This document shows positions 29,638 to 36,757 of a stretch of DNA of 64,000 nt, piece after piece (within the stretch, counting starts at the first letter, position 1; each line of letters begins with the position of its first letter). The stretch comes from Planctomycetota bacterium (lineage in GTDB: Bacteria > Planctomycetota > OFTM77). The notes under the pieces were generated by a model that did not search any database, was not told the DNA's origin, and saw only the letters and a program-made list of their open reading frames with translations. A program made the position numbers and the translations under genes. The stretch is from the NCBI GenBank assembly GCA_029260795.1, contig JAJDCO010000004.1, positions 86,698 to 150,697 on the forward strand, written 5' to 3'.

Positions 29638-30078
29638 TCAACGCTGTGCCACCGGGCCCTCCGAGGAACCGCGCTCTCGGAGCAGAGTGAGGAACGGCCC
29701 GTATCGATATGGAATTCCGTGCCGCTCATGAAGCTCCTTGAGCTGTCGAAAGAACTGCTCGTGCAGCTCGGGCATGGCGTCACGGTAGCTGGGGTCGCAA
29801 AAGAACACGCGGCAGCCGAGGGGACGGTGCTCCCGATGATGGCACTGGTTGCTCTCGAAGAAGGGGCACAAGCGGTCGAAGGTCGGCAATGGTCGATCAC
29901 CGAGCCCAGCGAGGACGTAGTCGACCTCGAGCTCGGTGGCGAAGAGATCGTGCCCGAACTCGTCGAAGCGGCAGCATCGACCACTGAGCTCGCACACCGG
30001 CGCCTGGGCGGCGATGGCCCGCCCGAGCTCGTCGTAGATCGTCTGGAGCTCTGCGTACACGGTCGCCCGTTCCGTCAC
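29638..30078 (-). CDS. YkgJ/UPF0153 family Cys-cluster protein, second copy
   Basis: A 146-residue protein with CELSGRCCRFDEFG, then LCPFFESNQCHHREHRPLGCRVFFC, giving a CxxxxxCC plus C...C...C...C arrangement typical of YkgJ-type putative zinc/iron-sulfur proteins. It differs from the adjacent copy by an extra C-terminal helix (ELHEQFFRQLKELHERHG). Function unknown. GTG at 30078 starts 4 nt after the stop of the first copy; the longer frame upstream overlaps that gene and is unlikely to be used. Confidence 0.75.
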   Translation of the reverse strand: MTERATVYAELQTIYDELGRAIAAQAPVCELSGRCCRFDEFGHDLFATELEVDYVLAGLGDRPLPTFDRLCPFFESNQCHHREHRPLGCRVFFCDPSYRDAMPELHEQFFRQLKELHERHGIPYRYGPFLTLLRERGSSEGPVAQR

Positions 30079-30082
30079 GGCG

Positions 30083-30505
30083 TCACCGAGAGCCCTTGAG
30101 CTCGGGAGCCACCTCGAGCGGGTTCTGCACTGAGCCCTGGTCGATTCCCGGGCAGCTCTCCCCTTCGCGCTGCCAGCTCTCGGGCGAAAGCACGACATCG
30201 GGCCAGAATGGGTAGGTGCGGCACTGGCGGGGACGGTCTGGGTAGACGGTGCAACCTGTGCCGGCTTCGTAGAAGACACAGTCTCCGTTGGTCTTCTCGA
30301 TCAGGCTGAGGCGCTCACCGATACGTCGGAGGTACCGTCGTCCGAAGTCATCGGGGTCGCGTCCGATTCGAGCCGCCAAGCGCCGGACTTCCTTGGAGTC
30401 GACCCAGACATAGCCCGGATCGCCGGTGCAGCAGCGGCCGCACTGAGTGCAGGCAAAACGCAGCCCCTCTCCCCACCAGGGCTTCGACCTCGAGGCGCGG
30501 CCCAT
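30083..30505 (-). CDS. YkgJ/UPF0153 family Cys-cluster protein, first copy
   Basis: A 140-residue protein with FACTQCGRCCTGDPGYVWV at the N-terminus and GDCVFYEAGTGCTVYPDRPRQCRTYPFWPD in the middle (several conserved Cys, here given around residues 19-26 and 75-100). This is the diagnostic pattern of the YkgJ family, thought to bind zinc or an iron-sulfur cluster. ATG follows GGAG at 6 nt. Second gene of a kinase-ykgJ-ykgJ run; 14 nt separate it from the kinase stop. Two different family members side by side are unusual. Confidence 0.8.
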   Translation of the reverse strand: MGRASRSKPWWGEGLRFACTQCGRCCTGDPGYVWVDSKEVRRLAARIGRDPDDFGRRYLRRIGERLSLIEKTNGDCVFYEAGTGCTVYPDRPRQCRTYPFWPDVVLSPESWQREGESCPGIDQGSVQNPLEVAPELKGSR

Positions 30506-30519
30506 CGATTTCTCCAGAG

Positions 30520-31665
30520 TCAGCGTCGTCGCCGTCGGTCCCGGGTGCGTCCGCCCACGGCGCGGCGCCGCAGCGGCGAGCGAGCCCCCGAGTCCGTCGA
30601 ATCGGCAGAAGGGGGCTCGGGATCGAGCGCCAAGGACTTCCTCCCTTGGATCTGCGACTCGATGTCCTCGATCAGCTCTTTGGGGTCCTGGTACCGGATG
30701 TCCCGCTCCTTGGCCATCATCTTCTCGATGAAGTAATGCATGTGGGCCGAGATGTTGCGGCGTTTGAGCTCCGGCGACGAAAGGCTCTGGAGGATCTGTT
30801 TGGCGAGGACGTCTTGATTCGAATCGCCCTCGAAGGGCAGCTTACCGACCACGAGCTGGTAGAGCGTCGCGCCGAGGGAGTAGATGTCGCTCCGCACGTC
30901 GACGTCGACACGACCGCGGGCCTGCTCGGGCGAGATGTACTGCACGGTTCCGACGGTGGTGTCGTCCTCAGCTCCACCGGGCGCCCCGTCCGCGTCGACG
31001 ACCTTCGCGAATCCCAAATCGATGAGCTTCACCTTGCGATTGTCCGTCAGCAGGATGTTGCCGGGCTTGATGTCGCGATGCACGATCCCCTGGGACATCA
31101 GGTAGTCGAGGGCGCGTGCCGCCTGGAGCACCACAAAGAGCGCCGTGTCCTCATCGAAGGTCTCGCCGGCCCGCAGTCGATCCACCAGCGACTGCCCCTC
31201 GACCAGCTCCATCTCGAGGAAGACGTGGCCGTTACCCTTCTGGATCTTGTATCCCTCGACGACGTTCTCGTGCCGCAGCTTGATGAGGAGCTTGGCCTCC
31301 TGCACGAAGGCACGCGCGATCGGTGCATTCGTCTGCAGCTCGTCGAAGAGCACCTTGAGGGCGACCGGACGACTCTCCTTGCGACTGGTGGCTCGATAGA
31401 CGTGCGCCGTGCCACCGGTGCCGATCAGATCAAGGATGTCGTAGCCGGGAATGCGCGGAACCTCCCGACCACCGTGCTGCCGAAGCTCGGCCACGCGTTC
31501 GGTGCTGAGGAGCCCGCGCTCGACCAGTACGGCGTCCAGGCGCCTCGCCGCGCCGGCGGTCTCGCTCGCCTCGAGCACTTGGAGACAAGCCATCAGATCG
31601 TCCTTCGGCAACACGCCGTGGTGGACGAGCTGGGCCGCAAAGCGGACATCCTCGGGATGGGGCAT
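30520..31665 (-). CDS. Ser/Thr protein kinase (Hanks type), soluble
   Basis: A 381-residue cytosolic kinase. An N-terminal helical region of about 70 residues precedes the catalytic domain: Gly loop IGTGGTAHVY (81-90), Lys104, HRDIKPGN (196-203), DLG (216-218, in place of DFG) and GTVQYISPEQARG activation segment. The C-terminus is a short basic, Arg-rich tail with no TM segment. ATG at 31665 is chosen: GGAGAG precedes it and the longer frame upstream is unlike protein. Divergent from a Clp-like ATPase gene, 250 nt apart; the gap shows no promoter I trust. Followed by two YkgJ genes. Confidence 0.9.
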   Translation of the reverse strand: MPHPEDVRFAAQLVHHGVLPKDDLMACLQVLEASETAGAARRLDAVLVERGLLSTERVAELRQHGGREVPRIPGYDILDLIGTGGTAHVYRATSRKESRPVALKVLFDELQTNAPIARAFVQEAKLLIKLRHENVVEGYKIQKGNGHVFLEMELVEGQSLVDRLRAGETFDEDTALFVVLQAARALDYLMSQGIVHRDIKPGNILLTDNRKVKLIDLGFAKVVDADGAPGGAEDDTTVGTVQYISPEQARGRVDVDVRSDIYSLGATLYQLVVGKLPFEGDSNQDVLAKQILQSLSSPELKRRNISAHMHYFIEKMMAKERDIRYQDPKELIEDIESQIQGRKSLALDPEPPSADSTDSGARSPLRRRAVGGRTRDRRRRR

Positions 31666-31914
31666 GGTCTCTCCAAGAGGGGCGCTCGATCCCACATCAT
31701 ACCGCTCCGACGACACTCCCCTCAAGGTCGGTCGCTGCATGGCGCTCAGCTCGAAACCGCCGATGGGAGAGTCCGAGGGGAAAGGGGCTCTTCGAGATGT
31801 CAAGTTCAGGGGTGGCCATGACGAAAAGTCAGAATGGCTGCGGCCGACCTGGCAATGAACATCTCACCGACCGGCGGGAACCGGCACCGAGCAGGCGAAG
31901 AGGGTCAACACCCG

Positions 31915-33246
31915 ATGAGACACCCCGAGGGCAGCGTCGTCCTGAAGTACTGCGAGGCGATCGACGAGTTCCTGAAGCTCCGCGTCTTCACCGAAGACGA
32001 ATCGATCGATCTCCTTCTGGTCGACTCCACGCCATCCAAGCGCGAGTACGTTCGATTGGTCACTGAGCACTGCATCGTCGACTTTCACGATTCGGTTCTC
32101 CCGGCCATCGAGAGGATGCACGCGGAGGCGGACGTCGACTCCGTCGAAGAAGTGCTGTATCGCATCTGCGTCAACGTGAATCCTCACCTCGAGATTCATC
32201 AGGTCTCGCTGCCCTTCTCTGCCAGCGACCTCGACGTCGACCTCGATGTCGATGATGAGCCGCGTCCTCAACCGACCACTTCGCCCCGGCTGAGCCGCGG
32301 CTTCCAAAAGAAGATATCCGGTCTCGAGGACGCGCTCAACGAGCGCATCATCGGACAGGTCGAGGCCATCGGCGGTGTTTCCGCAGCCATCAAGAAAGCC
32401 GCCATCGGGCTGCGCGATCCCGCCAAGCCAATCGGTGCCTTTCTGCTGGTCGGACAGACCGGCACCGGTAAGACCGAGCTCGCCAAGGCACTGGCCGATT
32501 ACCTCTACGAGGATCCGCATCGGCTGATCCGCGTGGATTGCTCCGAGTACTCCATGCCGCACGAGTACGCCAAGCTCATCGGCGCCCCGCCCGGCTACAT
32601 CGGTCACAACGATGGCGGGTTCCTCACCGAGGCCGTCAAGGAGCGCCCCAACTGCGTCGTCCTCTTCGACGAGCTCGAGAAGGCCCACCAGAAGGTGCAC
32701 AACCTCCTGCTGCAGGTCCTCGACGAAGGCTTCCTCACCGACAGCAAGGGCACCCGCGTCTCCTTCTCGAAGGCAATCGTCTTGATGACGAGCAACCTCG
32801 GCGTCGAGGAGATTCAGGCGCTCCGAAACCGGATCGGCTACGGAGGCGACGAGCGCGACGACTTCGCGGCCCGCCATCTCGAGGCCACGACCTTCGACGC
32901 CCTGCGCGATACCTTCCGGCCCGAGTTCATCAACCGGATCGACGACGTCATCGTCTTCAACTCGCTTCAGATCCCGGACTGCGTCAAGATCGCACAGCGC
33001 ATGCTCGGCGAGGTCGGTCACTACCTCTCGCCGGCCCGCATCAAGCTCGACCACACACCGAAGGTCGCCGCCATCCTCGCCCGGGACGGTTTCAGCGAGG
33101 AGTACGGGGCTCGGGAGCTCCGACGCCACATCAAGCGTGTCGTCGAGGACCCGATCACCGAGCGCATCCTCGCCGGGAAGATCCAGCGCGGCTCGAGCGT
33201 CCGACTCAAGATCCGCGCCGGCAAGGTCCAGATCCTGGCCAACTAG
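31915..33246 (+). CDS. Single-AAA Clp/Hsp100-like ATPase with a novel N-terminal domain
   Basis: A 443-residue ATPase resembling only the second (D2) ring of ClpA/B/C. Walker A GQTGTGKT (180-187), pore loop GYIG (227-230), Walker B VVLFDE (248-253), sensor-1 MTSNLG and arginine-finger region FRPEFINRIDDVIVF are intact, with a C-terminal D2-small domain (FSEEYGARELRRHIKR). The first 130 residues match no Clp N-domain or ClpX zinc finger and end in an acidic linker (DLDVDLDVDDE). No LGF/IGF-type ClpP-binding loop is obvious. It could be an unfoldase or disaggregase. ATG at 31915 has AGAGGG at about 10 nt; ATG at 31855 is an alternative. Divergent from a Ser/Thr kinase. Confidence 0.82.
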   Translation: MRHPEGSVVLKYCEAIDEFLKLRVFTEDESIDLLLVDSTPSKREYVRLVTEHCIVDFHDSVLPAIERMHAEADVDSVEEVLYRICVNVNPHLEIHQVSLPFSASDLDVDLDVDDEPRPQPTTSPRLSRGFQKKISGLEDALNERIIGQVEAIGGVSAAIKKAAIGLRDPAKPIGAFLLVGQTGTGKTELAKALADYLYEDPHRLIRVDCSEYSMPHEYAKLIGAPPGYIGHNDGGFLTEAVKERPNCVVLFDELEKAHQKVHNLLLQVLDEGFLTDSKGTRVSFSKAIVLMTSNLGVEEIQALRNRIGYGGDERDDFAARHLEATTFDALRDTFRPEFINRIDDVIVFNSLQIPDCVKIAQRMLGEVGHYLSPARIKLDHTPKVAAILARDGFSEEYGARELRRHIKRVVEDPITERILAGKIQRGSSVRLKIRAGKVQILAN

Positions 33247-33257
33247 AGACGCCCTGC

Positions 33258-33275
33258 GCGCGGTTCCGGCCGCGC
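33258..33275. terminator. Short GC hairpin after the Clp-like gene
   Basis: GCGCGG-TTCCGG-CCGCGC forms a 6 bp stem about 12 nt after the stop codon; the next bases are TTGACA of a predicted promoter. Weak as a terminator because the T-run is only two bases. Confidence 0.35.
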
Positions 33276-33305
33276 TTGACACTCCCTTTCGGGCGGTGGT
33301 ACGGT
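33276..33305 (+). promoter_or_regulatory. Candidate promoter for the PpiC and shell-protein operon
   Basis: A perfect TTGACA (33276-33281), an 18 bp spacer and TACGGT (33300-33305, three of six matches), placed about 70 bp before the PpiC start codon. It would drive ppiC, the three shell-protein genes and the aldolase if they are one transcript. Confidence 0.45.
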
Positions 33306-33375
33306 CCGCGCCCGATGCGCCGTGACCCGCTCCGGGTCGCGTCTTCTCTCGACACACCCTTCTCGGCAGCCCCCC

Positions 33376-34791
33376 ATGACCCAGCTCGACGCCGGTCGAT
33401 CCTTCCTGCTCGCTCTCGCCCTCGTCTGCCCGATCGCGGCAGCTCAGGAAGCGCCGACCGACGCGCCAAAGCCGCGTCCCGAGGTCCCCGAGAAGCCCAA
33501 GGTTCGACTGCCCGAAGGGGTCGTCGCCCGCGTCGATGGCCGCGACATTACCCGGACGCAGTACTTCGAGTTCCTGGGACGAACCGCCTTCAAGCAGAAG
33601 GATGGTGATCAGACCGTCTCCCAGCTCATCGACGAGACGATCGTCCGATCCGAGGCTCAGCGCCGCGACGTCGAGGTGACCGACGAGGCCATCGCCCAGC
33701 GTATCGAGACCTTCCGGCAGCGAGTCCAAGAGCGCTCCCTCGGCAAGAAGGACTTCGACCAGTACCTCGCCGCGCAGGGCATCTCGCTCGAAGACCTCGC
33801 CAGTCTGCTTCAGCTCGTGATCGCGCAGGAGCAGATGGTCCGCATCGATGCCCACATTCCTCCGGGCAACGAGATCCCGACCCGCGACATGAACCTCTGG
33901 CTCACCGAGATGCGCAAGAAGAACGCACCGGAGCTGCTCGGGGCCCCCGAGGGGAATGTCGTCGCCCGCGTCGCCGGACAGGACATCACCTTCGAGGTCA
34001 TCGGCGCCAAGCTCTACCAGGTCTTGCCCGAGAGCGAGAAGATCGGCCGCCTCAGGGAGCTCGCCAATCTGACCCTGCTGTTCGCGATTGGCGTCGAGAT
34101 GGAGGTCGAGGTCACGGACGAGGATCTCGACGCCGAGATGGCTCGCCGGCGAGCACTGCTGGCCGAGAACGAGCAGCTCCAGGGCATCAGCTACGAGGAG
34201 TTCCTCAAGGCGCAAGGCCTGACGCTCGCCGACGTGCGCCGCAGCCGCAAGGTCCGCGCCGGCATCCTCTTGGATCGCATCATCGATCGCCTCTACCCGC
34301 GCGAGCAGCTCGAGGCCGCTTACGCCGAGCGCAAGGAGGAGTTCGACAGCCTCTACGGGCGCAAGCGGCGAGCGAGCCTGATCTTGCTCCGCTCAGGCGC
34401 CTACCCGAATGCCCTTCGTCAGCGCTCCCTCGACGAGGCCCGCCTCGAGCTCGAGGAGATGCGCGAGCGCATCCGCAAGGGAACGGGCTTCGACTACCTC
34501 GCCCGTACCTACTCCGAGCACGGCTCCAAGGAGCGCGGCGGGGATCTCGGTAACTTCACGGCCGAGGATCCGAACATCCCGAAGGAGATCCGCCAGATCG
34601 CCTTCACCCTCGAGAAGGACCAGGTGAGCTCGCCGGTGCGCGTCTCCCAGGGGTACGCACTGGTCATGGTGACCGACATCGAGGACAATCCTGGCCTCGA
34701 TGCGATGCGCGAGGCGATTCGCAATCACCTCAAGCGCGAATGGTTTGCGAAGCAGGTCGAGGACGCCCACATCGAGCTCTCCGACGTTTGA
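33376..34791 (+). CDS. SurA/PpiC-type periplasmic chaperone and peptidyl-prolyl isomerase
   Basis: A 471-residue exported protein: signal peptide (FLLALALVCPIAAA), then a SurA-like helical region in which two related segments recur (VVARVDGRDITRTQYFEFL and VVARVAGQDITFEVIGAKL), and one parvulin domain (RRASLILLRSG to YALVMVTDIED, with TYSEHGSKERGGDLGNF). It helps fold envelope proteins. The duplicated chaperone half is uncommon but seen in other long PpiC/SurA proteins. ATG at 33376 gives a proper signal peptide; the longer frame does not. It is 42 nt upstream of the first shell gene; co-transcription with a microcompartment locus would be odd for an exported chaperone. Confidence 0.87.
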   Translation: MTQLDAGRSFLLALALVCPIAAAQEAPTDAPKPRPEVPEKPKVRLPEGVVARVDGRDITRTQYFEFLGRTAFKQKDGDQTVSQLIDETIVRSEAQRRDVEVTDEAIAQRIETFRQRVQERSLGKKDFDQYLAAQGISLEDLASLLQLVIAQEQMVRIDAHIPPGNEIPTRDMNLWLTEMRKKNAPELLGAPEGNVVARVAGQDITFEVIGAKLYQVLPESEKIGRLRELANLTLLFAIGVEMEVEVTDEDLDAEMARRRALLAENEQLQGISYEEFLKAQGLTLADVRRSRKVRAGILLDRIIDRLYPREQLEAAYAERKEEFDSLYGRKRRASLILLRSGAYPNALRQRSLDEARLELEEMRERIRKGTGFDYLARTYSEHGSKERGGDLGNFTAEDPNIPKEIRQIAFTLEKDQVSSPVRVSQGYALVMVTDIEDNPGLDAMREAIRNHLKREWFAKQVEDAHIELSDV

Positions 34792-34833
34792 GCTCACTCC
34801 CGAGGGCCCCGGCCGCCCTCTGGAGATTGTTCG

Positions 34834-35127
34834 ATGCAGTTCGGTCGGGTTGTCGGTTCGGTCGTCTCGACTCAGAAAGAGGCGTCCCTCGAGGGCCTCA
34901 AGTTCCTGATCCTCGAGATCCTCTCGGCGAAGAACGAGCCCACCGGATCGCACGTGGTCGCGATCGACGCGGTCGGCGCTGGCGTCGAAGAGACGGTGCT
35001 GTTCGCGACCGGCTCGTCGGCTCGCCAAACCAAGGCGACCGACAAGCGTCCGGCGGACGCCGTGATCATGGCGATCATCGACTCGTGGGATCTGGGTGGC
35101 GAGATCGTCTTCCGGAAGGGCGAGTGA
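34834..35127 (+). CDS. BMC vertex shell protein (EutN/CcmL family), first
   Basis: A 97-residue EutN/CcmL-family pentamer protein. Hallmarks are GRVVGSVVSTQKEASLEGLK, VVAIDAVGAGVEETVLF and GSSARQT, then PADAVIMAIIDSWD. In bacterial microcompartments such pentamers cap the vertices of the shell. Closest to the family consensus of the three tandem copies. TGGAG at about 9 nt precedes the ATG. One nt separates its stop from the next start. Confidence 0.93.
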   Translation: MQFGRVVGSVVSTQKEASLEGLKFLILEILSAKNEPTGSHVVAIDAVGAGVEETVLFATGSSARQTKATDKRPADAVIMAIIDSWDLGGEIVFRKGE

Positions 35128-35128
35128 C

Positions 35129-35404
35129 GTGGAGCTGGCACGCGTGCTGGGCCGCGTCGTCGCGACTCAGAAGTCGGAAGGCCTCGAAGGCGTTCGCCTG
35201 ATGATCATCCAGCCGCTCGACGAGCATCAGGAGCCCGTCGGAGCGCCGGTGGTCGCGACCGATGCCGTGCAGGCCGGCCTGAACGAGCTGGTGCTGTGGG
35301 TCGACGGCCGCGAAGCGGCGCTCGCCCTGCCGGAGTGGTTCGTGCCGGTCGATGCTTGTATCGTCGGCCACGTCGAGCAGCTCGCCGTCGAGGAGGGCGC
35401 ATGA
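35129..35404 (+). CDS. BMC vertex shell protein (EutN/CcmL family), second
   Basis: A 91-residue paralogue: ARVLGRVVATQKSEGLEGVR, PVVATDAVQAGLNELVLWVDG and PVDACIVGHVEQ. The usual GSSAR is replaced by GREAAL. GTG start immediately after the first gene's stop (1 nt gap); its own stop overlaps the next ATG (ATGA). Divergence from the first copy suggests distinct vertices or hetero-pentamers, which is inference. Confidence 0.92.
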   Translation: MELARVLGRVVATQKSEGLEGVRLMIIQPLDEHQEPVGAPVVATDAVQAGLNELVLWVDGREAALALPEWFVPVDACIVGHVEQLAVEEGA

Positions 35405-35703
35405 AGATCGCGACCGTCATCGGCACGCTCGTGGCCCCGGTGAAGCACCCGGCCTACGAGAACCAGAAGCTGCTCGTGATCCGGCCCGAGGACGCCACGG
35501 GCGAGCGCGCCGGCAAGACCTTGATCGCGATCGATCGCGCGCAGGCGGGTGTCGGCGACAAGGTGCTCGTCATCGATGAAGGCAGCTCGGCGAGGTTTCT
35601 CCTCGGCAGCGACGACGCGCCCATCAAGACGACGATCGTCGGCGTGATCGACGAGATCGAGCTAGCCGGACAGAGGACTTATCCCGGGAGCACCTCATCG
35701 TGA
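35401..35703 (+). CDS. BMC vertex shell protein (EutN/CcmL family), third
   Basis: A 100-residue paralogue, the most divergent: ATVIGTLVAPVKHPAYENQK replaces the V-x-T-Q-K motif, while LIAIDRAQAGVGDKVLVI, EGSSARFLL and IKTTIVGVIDEIE retain the fold. The ATG overlaps the previous stop by 4 nt and its stop overlaps the aldolase GTG by 4 nt (GTGA). Planctomycete-type (PVC) BMC loci are known to carry several pentamer paralogues. Confidence 0.92.
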   Translation: MKIATVIGTLVAPVKHPAYENQKLLVIRPEDATGERAGKTLIAIDRAQAGVGDKVLVIDEGSSARFLLGSDDAPIKTTIVGVIDEIELAGQRTYPGSTSS

Positions 35704-36566
35704 GCGACGCCCTCGCCGACCGAATCCGGACGGACATCGTCTCGATCGCGCGGCTCTGCTACCAGAACAACTACATCGTCGGCATCGACGGCAACGTGAG
35801 CGCGCGGCTGCCCGACGGCTCGATCCTGATCACGGCGAGCGGCATCTGCAAGGGCTTCATGGACGAGACCCAGATCGTCCATCTCGATTCGGAAGGTCGC
35901 CCGAAAGAAGGCGGAGCCGCGAAGGCGTCGTCGGAGCTGCAGATGCACTTGACGGCCTATCGCGAGCGCAAGGACGTCAACGCGGTCGTGCATGCACACC
36001 CGCCCCACGCCGTCGCGTTCTCGATCGCGGGCGTGTCCTTGGCCCAGTGCGTGATCCCCGAGATCGTGACGACGATCGGCTCGATCCCGACGACGCCGTA
36101 CGCGACGCCCGGCACCGACGAGCTGCCGCGCTCGATCCGGGACGCGATCGGTCGCAGCGACGCGCTCATCCTCGAGCGCCACGGCACGCTCACGATCGGC
36201 ACCGATCTCCTCGACGCCTTCCGCAAGCTCGAGCAGATCGAGCACACCGCGAAGATCACGGCCATCGCGCGTCAGCTGGGGCAGGTGAAGACCCTGACCC
36301 CGTCCGAGATCGACCGCCTCCTCGACGTCCGCAAGAAGCTCGGCCTCCAAGGCATGAACACACTCCTCTGCGGCAAATGCGCCGTGCAGGACATCTGCAC
36401 CATCAAGGACAAAGTCGCCGAAGAGTTGAAGGGCCACCCCGTTTACGGGGAACAGAGCCGCGCACGAGCCAGAACAGAGCCGCGCACGATCATGCGTCAC
36501 GTTGGCGAGCGAGCGTCGCGATTTGGACGCGCGGAGCAGGATGGCGGATCTGACGGGAACGAGTAA
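35700..36566 (+). CDS. Class II aldolase, probable L-fuculose-1-phosphate-type aldolase
   Basis: A 288-residue zinc aldolase of the FucA/AraD/RhaD family. Metal ligands match Glu79, His98, His100 and His161 (SSEL, HAHPPHAV, ERHGTL). It would cleave a deoxyketose-1-phosphate into dihydroxyacetone phosphate and lactaldehyde, the volatile aldehyde that PVC-type microcompartments contain during fucose or rhamnose breakdown. Residues 200-240 form an extension with CGKCAVQDIC, a Cys cluster not standard for FucA. The last 40 residues are Arg-rich and encoded by direct repeats, so the natural end may once have been near residue 250. GTG start coupled to the third shell gene. No aldehyde dehydrogenase or phosphotransacylase is in the window. 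Confidence 0.85.
   Translation: MSDALADRIRTDIVSIARLCYQNNYIVGIDGNVSARLPDGSILITASGICKGFMDETQIVHLDSEGRPKEGGAAKASSELQMHLTAYRERKDVNAVVHAHPPHAVAFSIAGVSLAQCVIPEIVTTIGSIPTTPYATPGTDELPRSIRDAIGRSDALILERHGTLTIGTDLLDAFRKLEQIEHTAKITAIARQLGQVKTLTPSEIDRLLDVRKKLGLQGMNTLLCGKCAVQDICTIKDKVAEELKGHPVYGEQSRARARTEPRTIMRHVGERASRFGRAEQDGGSDGNE
36450..36489 (+). repeat. 18 bp direct repeat, two copies (22 bp period) in the aldolase 3' end
   Basis: GAACAGAGCCGCGCACGA occurs at 36450-36467 and 36472-36489, and its first ten bases recur near 36659. They encode the Arg-rich tail of the aldolase and suggest local expansion of sequence at the end of the gene. Confidence 0.7.
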
Positions 36567-36630
36567 GCGGGCAATACAGATCCACGACCACGCTATGCCG
36601 TTACTATTCAAATAGGCTCCCGCTTACTCG
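36560..36630. repeat. Perfect 12 bp inverted repeat spanning the aldolase stop
   Basis: CGAGTAAGCGGG (36560-36571) is repeated as its exact reverse complement at 36619-36630, with a 47 bp loop. The left arm contains the TAA stop codon of the aldolase. No T-run follows. It could be an RNA structure ending the operon or the remnant of a small mobile or repeat element. Confidence 0.6.
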
Positions 36631-36692
36631 CGGCACGCATTCCATCGGCCCCCAACCCGAACAGAGCGCCAGACTCCACTCGCCTCACGGCT

Positions 36693-36738
36693 GATCGCCG
36701 TGCGCGGCTCGGCTGGATCGCCGTGCGCGGCTCGGTGG
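36693..36738. repeat. 23 bp tandem repeat, two copies, between the aldolase and trkA
   Basis: Two near-identical 23 bp units (36693-36715 and 36716-36738), each starting GATCGCCGTGCGCGGCTCGG, followed by a partial GATCG. They fill most of the gap before the trkA stop. The 36567-36757 stretch holds no gene. Confidence 0.7.
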
Positions 36739-36757
36739 GATCGTCGATCTTCGCCTA

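Noticed and set aside
31798..31803. A perfect TTGACA on the minus strand upstream of the Ser/Thr kinase
   Set aside because: No acceptable -10 hexamer lies 16-18 bp downstream.
31864..34215. A 783-codon open frame on the minus strand over the Clp-like and PpiC genes
   Set aside because: It is antisense to two well-supported genes and lacks any recognisable motif; it is a shadow of high-GC codon bias.
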